Positions 51,693 through 61,263 of a stretch of DNA of 64,000 nt are shown piece by piece. The stretch's first letter is position 1. Every line of letters begins with the position of its first letter. A program made the translations under genes and the position numbers. This DNA comes from Roseibium alexandrii DFL-11. Lineage in GTDB: Bacteria; Pseudomonadota; Alphaproteobacteria; Rhizobiales; Stappiaceae. Location: assembly GCF_000158095.2 (NCBI RefSeq), contig NZ_CM011002.1:2947203-3011202 (forward strand). The letters run 5' to 3'. The notes beneath the pieces were generated by a model. The model did no database searches and had not been told where the DNA came from. It saw nothing but the letters and a program-made list of their open reading frames with translations.

Positions 51693-53342
51693 ATGGGCAG
51701 CCGAACGCTGATCATTTGCACGGTCATCATTGGCGCAATGTGTCTGTTGCCTATGATGGCGGTCGCGATCGCAGCAGCGCTTGGCTCCTTCGATACCCTG
51801 TCTCATCTGATCGACACGGTGCTGTTTCGGTACATGTTGACAACACTGGCGCTCATGGTGCTCGTGGCCGTCTTTACCGCGATCATCGGGACCGGCACGG
51901 CCTGGCTCGTGACCATGACACGGTTTCCAGGGGTTCGCTTCTTTGAGATATCACTGGCTCTTCCCTTCGCATTTCCGGCCTATGTCATGGGCTATGCCTA
52001 TACCGACTTTCTGGATCATCCAGGCGTGGTCCAGACCTTCTTGCGCGATGTCACCGGATGGGGACCGCGGGACTACTGGTTCCCGGAAATTAGGAGCGTA
52101 GAAGGGGCGGCGCTGATGCTGACCCTGGTGCTCTATCCTTATGTTTATCTCTTGGCCCGCACAGCCTTCTTACAGGAATCCGCAACGGCGACGCTCGCAG
52201 CCCGGTCCCTCGGCCGCGGCCCGTGGGGCGCCTTCTGGACTGTCTCCCTGCCGATGGCCCGTCCGGCAATCGCCGGCGGCGTGCTTTTGGCGGTGATGGA
52301 GACCATCGCCGACTTCGGAACCGTGAGCTATTTCGGGATTCAGACGTTTGCGACCGGCATCTATACGAGTTGGTTTTCTCTTGCTGACCGCGGAGGTGCC
52401 GCCCAATTGGCGCTGTGTCTGCTTACATTCGCCTTATTCATCGCGATCCTGGAACGAATGCAGCGCGGCGCTTCGAAACACCATAACGCCGGCAAACGGA
52501 TCGAACGAGTGCCGCCAACGCAGCTGACCGGCTGGGCAAAACTCGGCGCAATGGCCGCTTGCGGTGCGCCGGTGTTTTTTGGATTCATACTCCCACTGGT
52601 GCTCTTGTTCGAAATGAGCTTCGCGTCCGAGCAAGACTTGTTTTCCAGCAGATACATCGGCTTCATTACAAATTCGATCATCCTCGCCGGTGTTGCATCT
52701 ATTGTGACGGTCCTTGCAGCCATGCTGGTTGCGTTCAACCTGCGCCTTAATCCGGGCAGGCTCTCGCTGTCAGCCGCGCATGTCAGCCGTATTGGCTATG
52801 CGGTTCCCGGCGGCGTGATCGCGGTCGGTCTGCTTGTTCCGTTTGCTGCACTTGACAATGGCATCGACGGTTTGATGCGCGACTGGTTCGGCATATCGAC
52901 CGGACTTTTGTTCACCGGCACGATCACGGTGCTGGTTATGGCCTATATGGTCCGGTTCATGGCTGCGGCCCTCAACACGGTCGAAGCTGGGCTCTCGACG
53001 ATACACCCGACGACCGATGCCGTTGCCCGGACGCTCGGGCGATCTCCGATGACCATGCTCTGGAGCGTCCATTTCCCAATTCTGCGCCCGACTGTCTTCA
53101 CAGCAATGCTGATCGTTTTTGTGGACGTGATGAAGGAGCTGCCCGCGACCCTCATCATGCGCCCCTTCAACTTCGACACGCTTGCCGTTCAGGCTTACAG
53201 GCTGGCATCCGATGAGCGCTTGTCAGGTGCCGCGGTACCGTCGCTGGTAATCGTTGCTGTCGGATTGCTTCCCGTCATCCTGCTTTGCAAGGCTCTGGCA
53301 CGGCGCCCAGGCCGGCAATCAAGCCGGCCTACTGCGGTCTAA
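51693..53342 (+). CDS. Iron ABC transporter permease (FbpB/SfuB-like)
   Basis: A 549-residue inner-membrane protein with two copies of a six-helix MetI-type permease domain. The EAA-like loops are ARSLGRGPWGAFWTVSLPMA in the first half and ARTLGRSPMTMLWSVHFPI in the second. It resembles FbpB/SfuB of ferric iron ABC importers. The partner substrate-binding gene is next to it, on the opposite strand and convergent; no ATPase gene is visible. I start at the ATG at 51693; TTG at 51657 is an alternative, and neither has a good ribosome site. Confidence 0.85.
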   Translation: MGSRTLIICTVIIGAMCLLPMMAVAIAAALGSFDTLSHLIDTVLFRYMLTTLALMVLVAVFTAIIGTGTAWLVTMTRFPGVRFFEISLALPFAFPAYVMGYAYTDFLDHPGVVQTFLRDVTGWGPRDYWFPEIRSVEGAALMLTLVLYPYVYLLARTAFLQESATATLAARSLGRGPWGAFWTVSLPMARPAIAGGVLLAVMETIADFGTVSYFGIQTFATGIYTSWFSLADRGGAAQLALCLLTFALFIAILERMQRGASKHHNAGKRIERVPPTQLTGWAKLGAMAACGAPVFFGFILPLVLLFEMSFASEQDLFSSRYIGFITNSIILAGVASIVTVLAAMLVAFNLRLNPGRLSLSAAHVSRIGYAVPGGVIAVGLLVPFAALDNGIDGLMRDWFGISTGLLFTGTITVLVMAYMVRFMAAALNTVEAGLSTIHPTTDAVARTLGRSPMTMLWSVHFPILRPTVFTAMLIVFVDVMKELPATLIMRPFNFDTLAVQAYRLASDERLSGAAVPSLVIVAVGLLPVILLCKALARRPGRQSSRPTAV

Positions 53343-53421
53343 CCTTCTCAGTTTCAATGCTGGCCGCGCTAGATCCGGCCTGAACTCGCGCAGTCGATCC
53401 GTCGCGCCAAATGCCGAACGG

Positions 53422-53452
53422 AAAAACCCCTCCGCGCGGCTGCGCGAAGGGG
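53422..53452 (-). terminator. Terminator of the iron-binding protein gene
   Basis: Stem of CCCC (53427-53430) to GGGG (53449-53452) with an inner GCGC pairing; on the minus strand it is followed by TTTTT. It lies 38-68 bases after the minus-strand gene. A second hairpin, CACCTGC/GCAGGTG (53465-53483), sits between the stop codon and it. Confidence 0.7.
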
Positions 53453-53489
53453 CTCTGCTAAACTCACCTGCGTTGTGCAGGTGAACCTG

Positions 53490-54521
53490 TTATTTCCAGC
53501 CAGCTTCGTTGAGGAGTTTCTGGGCAGCCGGTACGTTTTCCGCGATTGCAGATGCATCCACATCATCCGGCTTGAAGAAACCAAGCTGAGCAACAGACGG
53601 GCTAATGCCGACGCCAGGGACAGCCGGATATTCGTCGTTACCGGCAGAGAAGTACTGCTGTGCCTGATCAGATGCCAGATACTCGAGGAACTTGATGGCG
53701 TTTTCCTTGTTCGGGGAGTGCTTGGCAACACCACCGCCGGAGAGGTTCATGTGCGCGCCAATATTGTCCTGGTTCGGGAAGACCCAGCCGATTTTGGCAA
53801 CATCGTCAGACAGTCCCTTGACCGGCTTGCGAAGCGCACGGCCGAAGTAATAGGTGTTGGACATGGCGATCGCGCATTCACCGGAGACAATGCCGCGCAG
53901 CTGATCGGTGTCGCCGCCTTGCGGATCACGGGCAAAGTTGCCCACCACTGCTGTTGCCCAGTCTTTCACGGCCTCTTCACCGAGGTGCTCAATCAGAGCG
54001 GCCGTGATGGTCTGTGTGTAGACGTTGGACGATGAGCGGATACAGATCATGCCTTTGTATTTCGGATCTGCCAGATCCTGATAGGTCCGCGGCGGCTCAG
54101 CAACTTTCTCCTTGTCATAGAAGATGATGCGAGCGCGCTGGGAGAAGCCGAACCACTGATTGTCATCGTCCTGCACATAACCCGGCAGGCGCTGTTCCAG
54201 AACAGGAGACTCGACGGACTGAAGAAGGCCCATGCCCTTCGCGCGCTCAAGGCGTGACGTGTCGACAGTCAGCAGAATGTCGGCCGGGCTGTTTTGGCCC
54301 TCAGCTTCCATACGGGTCAGCAGTTCATCCGCTTTACCTTCGATGCGGTTGATCTTGATGCCGCTCTGTTCTTCGAAATCAGAGTACAGACGCTCGTCTG
54401 TATCGTAGTGGCGCGATGAATAGAGGTTCAGCTCACCGGTCGCCAAGGCAAGCGGGGATGATGCGATCAACAACGCAGCAGCCAGACCGGAGCGGGATAC
54501 GGTTGAACGGAATGAAGGCAT
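53490..54521 (-). CDS. Iron(III) ABC transporter substrate-binding protein (FbpA/FutA-like)
   Basis: Periplasmic Fe3+-binding protein. The 343-residue precursor has a signal peptide to about residue 28 (LAAALLIASSPLALATG) and the FbpA fold: NLYSSRHYDTDERLYSDFE near the mature start, and the tyrosine pair in SNTYYFGRALR, which matches the iron-binding tyrosines of the family. ATG at 54521 with GGGAG eight bases upstream; a TTG-start extension (54572) is open. It faces the permease gene tail to tail. Transcription would start in the 336-base gap to the right. Confidence 0.9.
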   Translation of the reverse strand: MPSFRSTVSRSGLAAALLIASSPLALATGELNLYSSRHYDTDERLYSDFEEQSGIKINRIEGKADELLTRMEAEGQNSPADILLTVDTSRLERAKGMGLLQSVESPVLEQRLPGYVQDDDNQWFGFSQRARIIFYDKEKVAEPPRTYQDLADPKYKGMICIRSSSNVYTQTITAALIEHLGEEAVKDWATAVVGNFARDPQGGDTDQLRGIVSGECAIAMSNTYYFGRALRKPVKGLSDDVAKIGWVFPNQDNIGAHMNLSGGGVAKHSPNKENAIKFLEYLASDQAQQYFSAGNDEYPAVPGVGISPSVAQLGFFKPDDVDASAIAENVPAAQKLLNEAGWK

Positions 54522-54857
54522 TTGGGCACTCCCTGTTATTTCGTTAGGACAAAACATGACCTGCGCTCTCAAGTATAGAAATCTGAGGCTGGGTCAAGTA
54601 AAATCGGAACCTAACATTCCAGTTTTTAAAATCCGCATTGAAACCAGGTTTGAAGGATCTGCCGGCCCCCTCTCCCTCGTTCCCGGTTTGCCAGCAGGAA
54701 GCAAATGACTAGACAGGCGCCTAGCGCATGTTTCCCGCACCCAACGCCTTGTTCTGCACGAAAATTGCACTCTACCCCGATCATTGTCCGCAAATGCACG
54801 GTTCCCGCAGAACAAATCGTTTATGAGTAAGCTAATATTTCATGAGGAGTACGACCG
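54522..54857. other. 336-base intergenic region, no gene seen
   Basis: Divergent promoter region between the iron-binding protein and the second thiamine-diphosphate enzyme gene. On the minus strand TTGACC and TATACT lie 14 bases apart near 54572-54597; this spacing is too short for a confident promoter. I see no Fur, Irr or RirA-type box. Small open frames in it look spurious. At the right end, AGGAG precedes the enzyme's GTG start. Confidence 0.5.
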
Positions 54858-56480
54858 GTGACGACAAAGCTGCACGTCTATCAATCCATTGCCAGGGCGA
54901 TCAAAGATCATGGCGTTGAAACCATGTTCGGCCTGATGGGCGATGCCAATCTGTTCATGGTCGACAGCTTTGTGCGGGATTGCGGTGGCCGCTTCGTTCC
55001 AGCCGCTCACGAAGGCAGTTCGGTCCTCATGGCTCTGGCCTACACCCATGTGAGCGGCGCAGTCGGCGTTGCAACAGTGACCCATGGCCCTGCCCTGACG
55101 AATTGTCTTACCGCGATCACGGAGGGTGTCCGCGGACATCTGCCAATCGTTCTGTTTGCCGGTGACACGCCAGCTGAAAACCCGCGGCACTTGCAAGGCA
55201 TCGATCAGCGCGAGCTGATCAAGGCAACGGGCGCGGGTTTCGAGCAGCTGCGTACACCGGAGACGGTCGCCATGGATGTGGCGCGGGCCTTCTACCGCGC
55301 TCAGGTGGAACGCCGACCGATCATCTTGAACATGCCGGCAGATTTCATGTGGCAGGAAGCCGCTTTTGAAAAGCATATCCTGAACGTCTTTACAGCTCCA
55401 GGCGGTGTTGCCGAAGGCGGCATTCTTGATGAAGCCGTTGGCATGATCGCATCTGCACGCCGTCCAATGATCCTCGCCGGTGGAGGAGCTATTGATGCGC
55501 GGGACGAATTGATCAGACTCGCCGACCGGCTGGAAGCCCCGCTTGCAACGACCTTGAAAGCGAAGGGCCTCTTCCAGGACCATCCTTACAACATCGATAT
55601 TTTCGGGACGCTCTCAACGCCAGCAGCCTACGATCTGATTGCACAAACAGACTGTATTGTCTGTTTCGGCACTGGTCTTCACGACTTCACAACCGACCGC
55701 GGCAAACTGATGAGGGACAAGCGGATTGTGCAAGTGGATGTCGAACCGACGGCCATCGGTGGCGCACTTCACCCGGACGCAGCACTTCTTGCTGATGCCG
55801 GGCTGACCGCCGAAACAATCCTATATTGGCTCAACGAGGCAGAAATTCCGGCAAGTGGCTTCACCCGCGAACTCGACACGGCCGCATTGACTGCACATCC
55901 GGTGGACAAGAAAACAACGGCTGACGGTTTCGTCAATTATGTCGGCGCCCTGGAGCGGTTTGAAGCTGCGCTCCCAAAAGACCGTGTTCTTGTCACCGAT
56001 GGCGGGCGCTTCATGACAGAAGTCTGGTGCCGCATCTCCGCCCCGGATCCGAACAGTTTCGTGAACACGGCCAATTTCGGTTCCATTGGCCTTGGCCTTC
56101 AGGAAGCCATTGGCGCAGGGATCGCAGCCCCCGACCGGCCGGTTGTTCTGTTTACCGGCGATGGCGGCTTTATGATGGGCGGCATCAACGAGTTCAACAC
56201 GGCCGTTCGCCTCGGGCTGGATCTTATCATCGTCGTGGCGAACGACTCTGCCTACGGCGCGGAACACATCCAGTTCCTCGATCGTCAAATGGACCCGAGC
56301 CTCACGACATTCCAGTGGCCGTCCTTCGCCGAGGTCGCGACATCGCTGGGCGGAACGGGCTATGAAGTCCGCTCGGATGACGAGCTTCAAACAGCGCTGA
56401 ATGCACTGGAAAACCGCAAGGGACCGATCCTGATCGAGTTGCGGCTTGATCCACATGATGTGCCCCGCATGCGCATCTAA
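54858..56480 (+). CDS. Thiamine-diphosphate-dependent enzyme, acetolactate-synthase-like (second)
   Basis: A 540-residue ThDP enzyme. The cofactor-activating glutamate lies in AAHEGSSVLMALAY, and the Mg/ThDP motif begins FTGDGGFMMGGINE and ends VVANDSAYG. The middle domain has LAGGGAIDARDELI. It shares the fold with the enzyme at 36876-38540 but the two are distant paralogues. No ilvH-like subunit is near. Likely a decarboxylase or synthase for a 2-oxo acid; the substrate is not evident. GTG start at 54858 with AGGAG about eight bases upstream. ftsH follows 140 bases downstream. Confidence 0.8.
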   Translation: MTTKLHVYQSIARAIKDHGVETMFGLMGDANLFMVDSFVRDCGGRFVPAAHEGSSVLMALAYTHVSGAVGVATVTHGPALTNCLTAITEGVRGHLPIVLFAGDTPAENPRHLQGIDQRELIKATGAGFEQLRTPETVAMDVARAFYRAQVERRPIILNMPADFMWQEAAFEKHILNVFTAPGGVAEGGILDEAVGMIASARRPMILAGGGAIDARDELIRLADRLEAPLATTLKAKGLFQDHPYNIDIFGTLSTPAAYDLIAQTDCIVCFGTGLHDFTTDRGKLMRDKRIVQVDVEPTAIGGALHPDAALLADAGLTAETILYWLNEAEIPASGFTRELDTAALTAHPVDKKTTADGFVNYVGALERFEAALPKDRVLVTDGGRFMTEVWCRISAPDPNSFVNTANFGSIGLGLQEAIGAGIAAPDRPVVLFTGDGGFMMGGINEFNTAVRLGLDLIIVVANDSAYGAEHIQFLDRQMDPSLTTFQWPSFAEVATSLGGTGYEVRSDDELQTALNALENRKGPILIELRLDPHDVPRMRI

Positions 56481-56620
56481 TCGCACCTCCACTTGAGGGA
56501 AAAGATACCTGGGCATCATACCGGTTGGCGGGGAAAGGGACCGCCAACCGGCTTGACACCCTTGTGCCGAAACCCACCAATGGGCCTCGTCAAATTCAAC
56601 GGTTAGAGGACTTCCTTCCC

Positions 56621-58447
56621 ATGGAGAAGAAGCACCAGATCAATCTTTGGTACGCCTTTATCGCAATGATGCTGGTGCTGACCTTTCAGAGCTGGTGGAC
56701 GGCCTACAAGACCATTGAAGAGATCCCCTACAGCCAGTTCGAGCAGTACCTCAAGGACAAGAAAATCGAGGAGATTTCCGTCAAGGAAAACACCATTCAG
56801 GGCAAATTCAAGGAGCCATTGAAAGACGGCAAACAGTATTTTGTGACAACCCGCGTAGAACTGCCGCTCGCCGAAGAACTCACGAAATACGATGTGAAGT
56901 TCACTGGCGTGATCGAGAGCACGCTCATCCGGGACATTCTCTCCTGGGTATTGCCAGTGTTGCTGCTCTTTGGCCTTTGGATGTTCTTCATCCGGAAGTT
57001 CGCCGAAAAGCAAGGCATTGGCGGAATGATGACCGTCGGCAAGTCCAAGGCGAAAGTCTATGTGGAGACGGATGTCGAGGTCAGTTTTGAAAATGTCGCC
57101 GGGGTCGATGAAGCCAAGCGGGAACTCAAGGAGATTGTCGATTTCCTGAAAGATCCGAAGTCCTATGGTCGGCTTGGCGCGCATGTGCCAAAGGGCATTC
57201 TTCTGGTGGGGCCTCCGGGTACCGGCAAGACGTTACTTGCCCGTGCAGTTGCCGGTGAAGCGGGTGTTCCGTTCTTCTCGATTTCAGGGTCCGAGTTTGT
57301 CGAAATGTTCGTTGGTGTTGGCGCGGCCCGTGTCCGGGACCTCTTTGAACAAGCGCGCAAGGCGGCACCGGCGATCATATTCATCGACGAACTCGATGCG
57401 CTGGGGCGTGCGCGGTCGAGTGGTGCCATGGGCACCAATGACGAAAAGGAACAGACCCTCAATCAGCTCCTGACCGAATTGGACGGGTTCGATCCCTCAA
57501 GCGGCATCATTTTGCTGGCCGCGACCAACCGGCCGGAGATCCTTGATCAGGCGCTCCTGCGCGCTGGCCGTTTCGACCGTCAGGTTCTGGTCGACCGTCC
57601 AGACAAAATCGGCCGCCGGGCAATCCTGGATGTACACGTCAAGAAGATCACACTAGCTAAGGATACGGACCTGGATCAGGTTGCCCAACTGACAGCTGGG
57701 TTCTCAGGTGCCGATCTTGCGACATTGATCAACGAGGCCGCCCTGCTCGCGACCCGTAGAAATGCAGATGCTGTCACCCTCAAAGACTTCAACGAGGCTA
57801 TTGAGCGGGTGATTGCCGGCCTTGAAAAGCGAAGCCGCGTCCTGTCCGACAAGGAGCGCAAGACCGTCGCCTTTCACGAAATGGGCCATGCGCTTGTTGC
57901 CGCCAATCTTGAAGGCTGCGATCCGGTGCACAAGATTTCGATCATACCGCGCGGCATCGGCGCGCTCGGCTACACCATGCAGCGGCCAACCGAAGACCGG
58001 TTCTTGCTGTCCACACAGGACCTGGAAAACCGGATGGCGGTTTTGATGGGCGGGCGTGCGGCAGAAGAAATCATCTTCAACGAGATTTCAACCGGGGCGT
58101 CGGATGATCTTCAGAAGGTCACCGAAGTCGCCCGAGACATGGTGATGCGCTATGGCATGGAAGGCGGCCTCGGCAATCGCGTCTATGCAAGCCCGCAGCA
58201 GAATTTTCTCGGCCAACCTGTGCCGGACAGGGCGGATGTCTCAGAAGAAACCCAGCGGGAGATTGACCTGGCAATCCGCGCCCGGGTGGAGGCGGCCTTC
58301 GCAAGAGCAAAAGCGATACTGAACGATCACCGGTCCGAACTTGATGCCGGCGCAGAGCTGCTTTTGACCAAGGAAACCCTGACCGATCAGGACTTCCCGG
58401 CCATTCGCCCCATCGCCGAGCGCAACGCCGCCGCAGCGGCTGAGTAA
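56621..58447 (+). CDS. ftsH: ATP-dependent zinc metalloprotease FtsH
   Basis: Membrane AAA+ protease that degrades unassembled or damaged membrane and regulatory proteins. The 608-residue protein has transmembrane segments at about residues 8-26 and 106-127, an AAA+ domain with GPPGTGKT near residue 197 and SRH-type sequence [19 protein letters not shown], and an M41 protease with zinc site HEMGH (His419). I start at the ATG at 56621 (GAGGA 10 bases upstream), not an open frame that begins 96 bases earlier. The usual alphaproteobacterial ftsH neighbours (tilS, glmM) are absent, so it may be a second copy. Confidence 0.92.
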   Translation: MEKKHQINLWYAFIAMMLVLTFQSWWTAYKTIEEIPYSQFEQYLKDKKIEEISVKENTIQGKFKEPLKDGKQYFVTTRVELPLAEELTKYDVKFTGVIESTLIRDILSWVLPVLLLFGLWMFFIRKFAEKQGIGGMMTVGKSKAKVYVETDVEVSFENVAGVDEAKRELKEIVDFLKDPKSYGRLGAHVPKGILLVGPPGTGKTLLARAVAGEAGVPFFSISGSEFVEMFVGVGAARVRDLFEQARKAAPAIIFIDELDALGRARSSGAMGTNDEKEQTLNQLLTELDGFDPSSGIILLAATNRPEILDQALLRAGRFDRQVLVDRPDKIGRRAILDVHVKKITLAKDTDLDQVAQLTAGFSGADLATLINEAALLATRRNADAVTLKDFNEAIERVIAGLEKRSRVLSDKERKTVAFHEMGHALVAANLEGCDPVHKISIIPRGIGALGYTMQRPTEDRFLLSTQDLENRMAVLMGGRAAEEIIFNEISTGASDDLQKVTEVARDMVMRYGMEGGLGNRVYASPQQNFLGQPVPDRADVSEETQREIDLAIRARVEAAFARAKAILNDHRSELDAGAELLLTKETLTDQDFPAIRPIAERNAAAAAE

Positions 58448-58453
58448 ACAAAC

Positions 58454-58480
58454 AAAACGCCCACAAAATGCGGGCGTTTT
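58454..58480 (+). terminator. Rho-independent terminator after ftsH
   Basis: Arms AAAACGCCC (58454-58462) and GGGCGTTTT (58472-58480), nine-base loop, starting seven bases after the ftsH stop. The T-tract is the end of the stem itself. Confidence 0.75.
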
Positions 58481-58500
58481 CCAGCTCTTTGACGCTCACA

Positions 58501-58573
58501 TCTGCCGCCCCGGACTTGATCCGGGGCCTCACCAATTTACCCGAGGTCCCGGCTCGGAGGCCGGGACGGCAGA
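58501..58573. repeat. REP-like palindromic element between ftsH and scoB
   Basis: A 73-base element bounded by TCTGCCG (58501-58507) and CGGCAGA (58567-58573). Inside are two hairpins: GCCCCGGA/TCCGGGGC (58507-58527) and GTCCCGGC/GCCGGGAC (58546-58567). The CCCCGGA...TCCGGGG core resembles widespread repeats in alphaproteobacterial genomes. Only one copy is in this window. Confidence 0.65.
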
Positions 58574-58597
58574 TTGGAAACCATCAGTTTCCGATAC

Positions 58598-59224
58598 TCA
58601 GACGACGTTCGCTTCGGTCTTGGATTTGACTTCATCCAGGGAAACATCCTGAGCAAGTTCAACGACCGTCAGGCCGTGCGGCGTGATGTCGAAAACGCCG
58701 AGGCCGGTGATGACCCGGTCAACGCAGCGCACGCCGGTCAGAGGCAATGTGCACTCTTTCAGAAGCTTCGGATCGCCGGCCTTGGAAGTGTGGTCCATGA
58801 TGACGACGACGCGCTTGACGCCGGCGACAAGATCCATTGCACCGCCCATGCCCTTGACCATCTTGCCCGGGATCATCCAGTTGGCGAGATCACCGTTCTG
58901 GGAGACTTCCATTGCGCCGAGGATCGACAGGTCGATGTGACCGCCGCGGATCATGCCGAAGCTGTCGGCAGATGAGAAATAGCTCGTCTGCGGCAATTCG
59001 GTGATTGTCTGCTTGCCGGCGTTGATCAGGTCGGCATCAACCTCATCATCGGTCGGGAACGGGCCCATGCCGAGCATGCCGTTTTCCGACTGCAGGGTGA
59101 CATGCATGCCATCCGGAATGTAGTTGGAAACCAGTGTCGGAATGCCGATACCGAGATTGACGTAAAAGCCGTCGTGAAGTTCTTTTGCCGCGCGCGCGGC
59201 CATATCGTCACGTGTCCAGGCCAT
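58598..59224 (-). CDS. scoB: 3-oxoacid CoA-transferase subunit B
   Basis: Beta subunit of succinyl-CoA:3-ketoacid CoA-transferase, which moves CoA from succinyl-CoA to acetoacetate (or a related 3-oxo acid). The 208-residue protein has the family motif [15 protein letters not shown] with catalytic Glu47, and [20 protein letters not shown]. It follows scoA by 21 bases. In a polyhydroxyalkanoate-forming bacterium (two phasins in this window) this enzyme would help return acetoacetate from polymer breakdown to acetyl-CoA, although it also serves other ketoacid pathways. Confidence 0.93.
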   Translation of the reverse strand: MAWTRDDMAARAAKELHDGFYVNLGIGIPTLVSNYIPDGMHVTLQSENGMLGMGPFPTDDEVDADLINAGKQTITELPQTSYFSSADSFGMIRGGHIDLSILGAMEVSQNGDLANWMIPGKMVKGMGGAMDLVAGVKRVVVIMDHTSKAGDPKLLKECTLPLTGVRCVDRVITGLGVFDITPHGLTVVELAQDVSLDEVKSKTEANVV

Positions 59225-59245
59225 GTTTTTATCTCCTCAACTCGA

Positions 59246-59941
59246 TCAGGCTTCGCGGGTGGTGCGCTTTTCGATGCGCTTCTCATGGCTGCCGACAATG
59301 ATGCGGTCGACAAAGATACCGGCGGTGTGGATGTTGTCCGCATCGAGTTCACCGACCTCAACCAGCTCTTCCACTTCCACAACAGTGGTCTTGCCGGCAG
59401 TCGCCATCATCGGATTGAAGTTCCGCGCGGTCTTGCGGTAGATCAGATTGCCTTCCTTGTCGGCCTTCCAAGCTTTGACCAGGGAAACGTCGGACACAAG
59501 GCCGGTTTCCATGATGTAGGTCTCGCCATTGAAGTCCTTGTGCTCTTTGCCGTCGGCAATCAGCGTACCCACACCGGTCTTGGTGTAGAAACCCGGAATG
59601 CCTGCACCGCCGGCACGGATGCGCTCGGCAAGTGTACCTTGCGGGTTGAATTCGAGCTCCAGCTCGCCATTGAGGTACTGCTTTTCGAAAGTTGCGTTCT
59701 CACCCACGTAAGACGACACCATTTTCTTGATTTGGCGGGTTTGCAGCAGCAAGCCCAAACCGAAATCATCCACGCCGGCATTGTTGGAGATCGCGGTGAT
59801 GTTTTGGGCGCCGGATTCCCGCAGAGCCACAATAAGGTTCTCCGGAATCCCGCAAAGGCCGAAGCCACCGGCCATCACAGTCATTCCGTCAAAGGTCAGG
59901 CCCTCCAGGGCAGCCTTTGCGTCCGGGTAGACTTTGTTCAT
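59246..59941 (-). CDS. scoA: 3-oxoacid CoA-transferase subunit A
   Basis: Alpha subunit, 231 residues: [20 protein letters not shown] gives the CoA-transferase glycine-rich loop, followed by [14 protein letters not shown] and [20 protein letters not shown]. It is the first gene of the scoAB pair. Upstream (59942-60135) there is an AACCTT/AAGGTT repeat (60041-60064), too weak for a call. The subunit order A-B and sizes (231 and 208) fit the two-gene bacterial form, not the single-chain mitochondrial one. Confidence 0.93.
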   Translation of the reverse strand: MNKVYPDAKAALEGLTFDGMTVMAGGFGLCGIPENLIVALRESGAQNITAISNNAGVDDFGLGLLLQTRQIKKMVSSYVGENATFEKQYLNGELELEFNPQGTLAERIRAGGAGIPGFYTKTGVGTLIADGKEHKDFNGETYIMETGLVSDVSLVKAWKADKEGNLIYRKTARNFNPMMATAGKTTVVEVEELVEVGELDADNIHTAGIFVDRIIVGSHEKRIEKRTTREA

Positions 59942-60135
59942 TTTTCACTCCCGTTTGGTGTCGTAACGCACATTGGCGGCACATTCGCTGCAAGTTTTCC
60001 TTCGGTCAAGGGGCAATGATGCATCGCAGCGAAAAACATGAACCTTCATTCAGATCGCAAGGTTTACCCTGTTTGCGGATTGTCGTATGCGAACAGCTTC
60101 TTGGCCCATGGATATGGTTTTGTGCCTGACCGGAT

Positions 60136-60435
60136 ATGGTATGTAATTCCTTAACGGTCAAACGAAGATTACCTACGAAAGACTCTGGCGCCTTGTACCA
60201 ATTCCTGTCGACCCTTTTTAAGATTGCGGTGATTTCGCTGCTGGTCGGCGCCGGATTGTCGTTCATCAACATCACAGCGGAAGATGTGCTCGGCTCCATC
60301 GGTCTCAGCCCGATCCAATTGTGGATCTACATGCTGGAGTTCCGGGACTGGGCAATCCCCAACATGATCCTCGGCGCGTTCATCGTGGTGCCGGTCTGGC
60401 TGGTGATCTATCTCTTCCGCCCACCCCGCGCATAA
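60136..60435 (+). CDS. DUF6460 family small membrane protein
   Basis: A 99-residue protein with two hydrophobic segments, ISLLVGAGLSFINITAEDVL and NMILGAFIVVPVWLVIYLF, the pattern of DUF6460. This is a conserved alphaproteobacterial family of unknown function. The first ATG is at 60136, but a shorter version starting at the TTG before YQFLSTLFKI is also plausible because the first 20 residues look unconserved. It is convergent with potI, three bases apart. Confidence 0.72.
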   Translation: MVCNSLTVKRRLPTKDSGALYQFLSTLFKIAVISLLVGAGLSFINITAEDVLGSIGLSPIQLWIYMLEFRDWAIPNMILGAFIVVPVWLVIYLFRPPRA

Positions 60436-60438
60436 GCC

Positions 60439-61263
60439 TTAACCATCCGCACCGAAGGCAGCCCGTTCATCGCGTTCTCTTTGCACCTGCTGCCGCTTGG
60501 TGGCAATGGAGGCTGCAATCACACCGATCGACACAAGCACAACCAGGATCGTACAGACCGCATTGATTTCCGGCGTTACACCAAGGCGGACCTGAGAATA
60601 GATCTTCATCGGCAAGGTGGTCGCACCCGGCCCCGTTGTGAAGCTCGCAATCACGAGATCATCCAGGGACAAGGTGAATGCCAGCATCCAGCCCGCAATA
60701 ACACCGGGTAGGATGATCGGCAGCGTGATCAGGAAGAACGTTTTGACCGGCGGGCACCCAAGATCTTCTGCCGCCTCTTCAACGGATTTGTCGAAACCGA
60801 CCAGCCGCGATTGCACGACAACCGCCACGTAGCACATGGCAAACGTGGTGTGCGCTATGATGACCGTCCAAAACCCGCGCGCCTGATCCATCGCCACAAA
60901 GAGCAGCAGCAGCGAAAGTCCGAGGATCACCTCCGGCATTACAAGCGGGGCGAAGATCATGCCCGAAAACATTGAGCGCCCTATGAACCGCCCTGAACGC
61001 ACCAAAACCAATGCGGCCATTGTGCCGAGCACCGTCGCGACAGATGCCGAAACAAAGGCAACACGCAGCGTCACCCACGCCGCATCCAGCAACTGATCGT
61101 TCTGGAGGAGTTCCACATACCACTTGGTGGAAAATCCGCCCCAGACCGTCACCAGCCGGCTATCGTTGAACGAATAGATGACCAGAAGCACAATCGGCAG
61201 ATATAGGAACGAAAAGCCGAGGACGATCGACGTTACATTGAACCAGGAAGGGCCGCGCGTCAT
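60439..61263 (-). CDS. potI: Polyamine ABC transporter permease (PotI/PotC-like)
   Basis: Inner-membrane permease of a spermidine/putrescine importer. The 274-residue protein has six transmembrane segments and the EAA motif EEAAEDLGCPPVKTFFLITL, and the substrate-end helices SLDDLVIASFTTGPG. It is the last gene of the operon potF-potG-potH-potI and overlaps potH by four bases (ATGA). PotI- and PotC-type permeases cannot be told apart by sequence alone here. Confidence 0.92.
   Translation of the reverse strand: MTRGPSWFNVTSIVLGFSFLYLPIVLLVIYSFNDSRLVTVWGGFSTKWYVELLQNDQLLDAAWVTLRVAFVSASVATVLGTMAALVLVRSGRFIGRSMFSGMIFAPLVMPEVILGLSLLLLFVAMDQARGFWTVIIAHTTFAMCYVAVVVQSRLVGFDKSVEEAAEDLGCPPVKTFFLITLPIILPGVIAGWMLAFTLSLDDLVIASFTTGPGATTLPMKIYSQVRLGVTPEINAVCTILVVLVSIGVIAASIATKRQQVQRERDERAAFGADG

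Noticed and set aside
54594..54815. Small minus-strand frame (about 73 codons) in the 336-base gap
   Set aside because: No ribosome site, arginine-rich random-looking translation, and it covers the probable promoter region.
56492..56519. Possible heat-shock (sigma-32) promoter before ftsH, CTTGA-N17-CATCAT
   Set aside because: The -10 part does not match the alphaproteobacterial consensus CYTATNT well enough.
59102..60019. Plus-strand open frame of about 305 codons over scoBA
   Set aside because: It lies entirely opposite well-supported scoB and scoA, and its translation has no recognisable domain.
60041..60064. AACCTT/AAGGTT repeat before scoA
   Set aside because: Six-base arms with 12-base spacing, no second copy and no known regulator pattern; could be chance.
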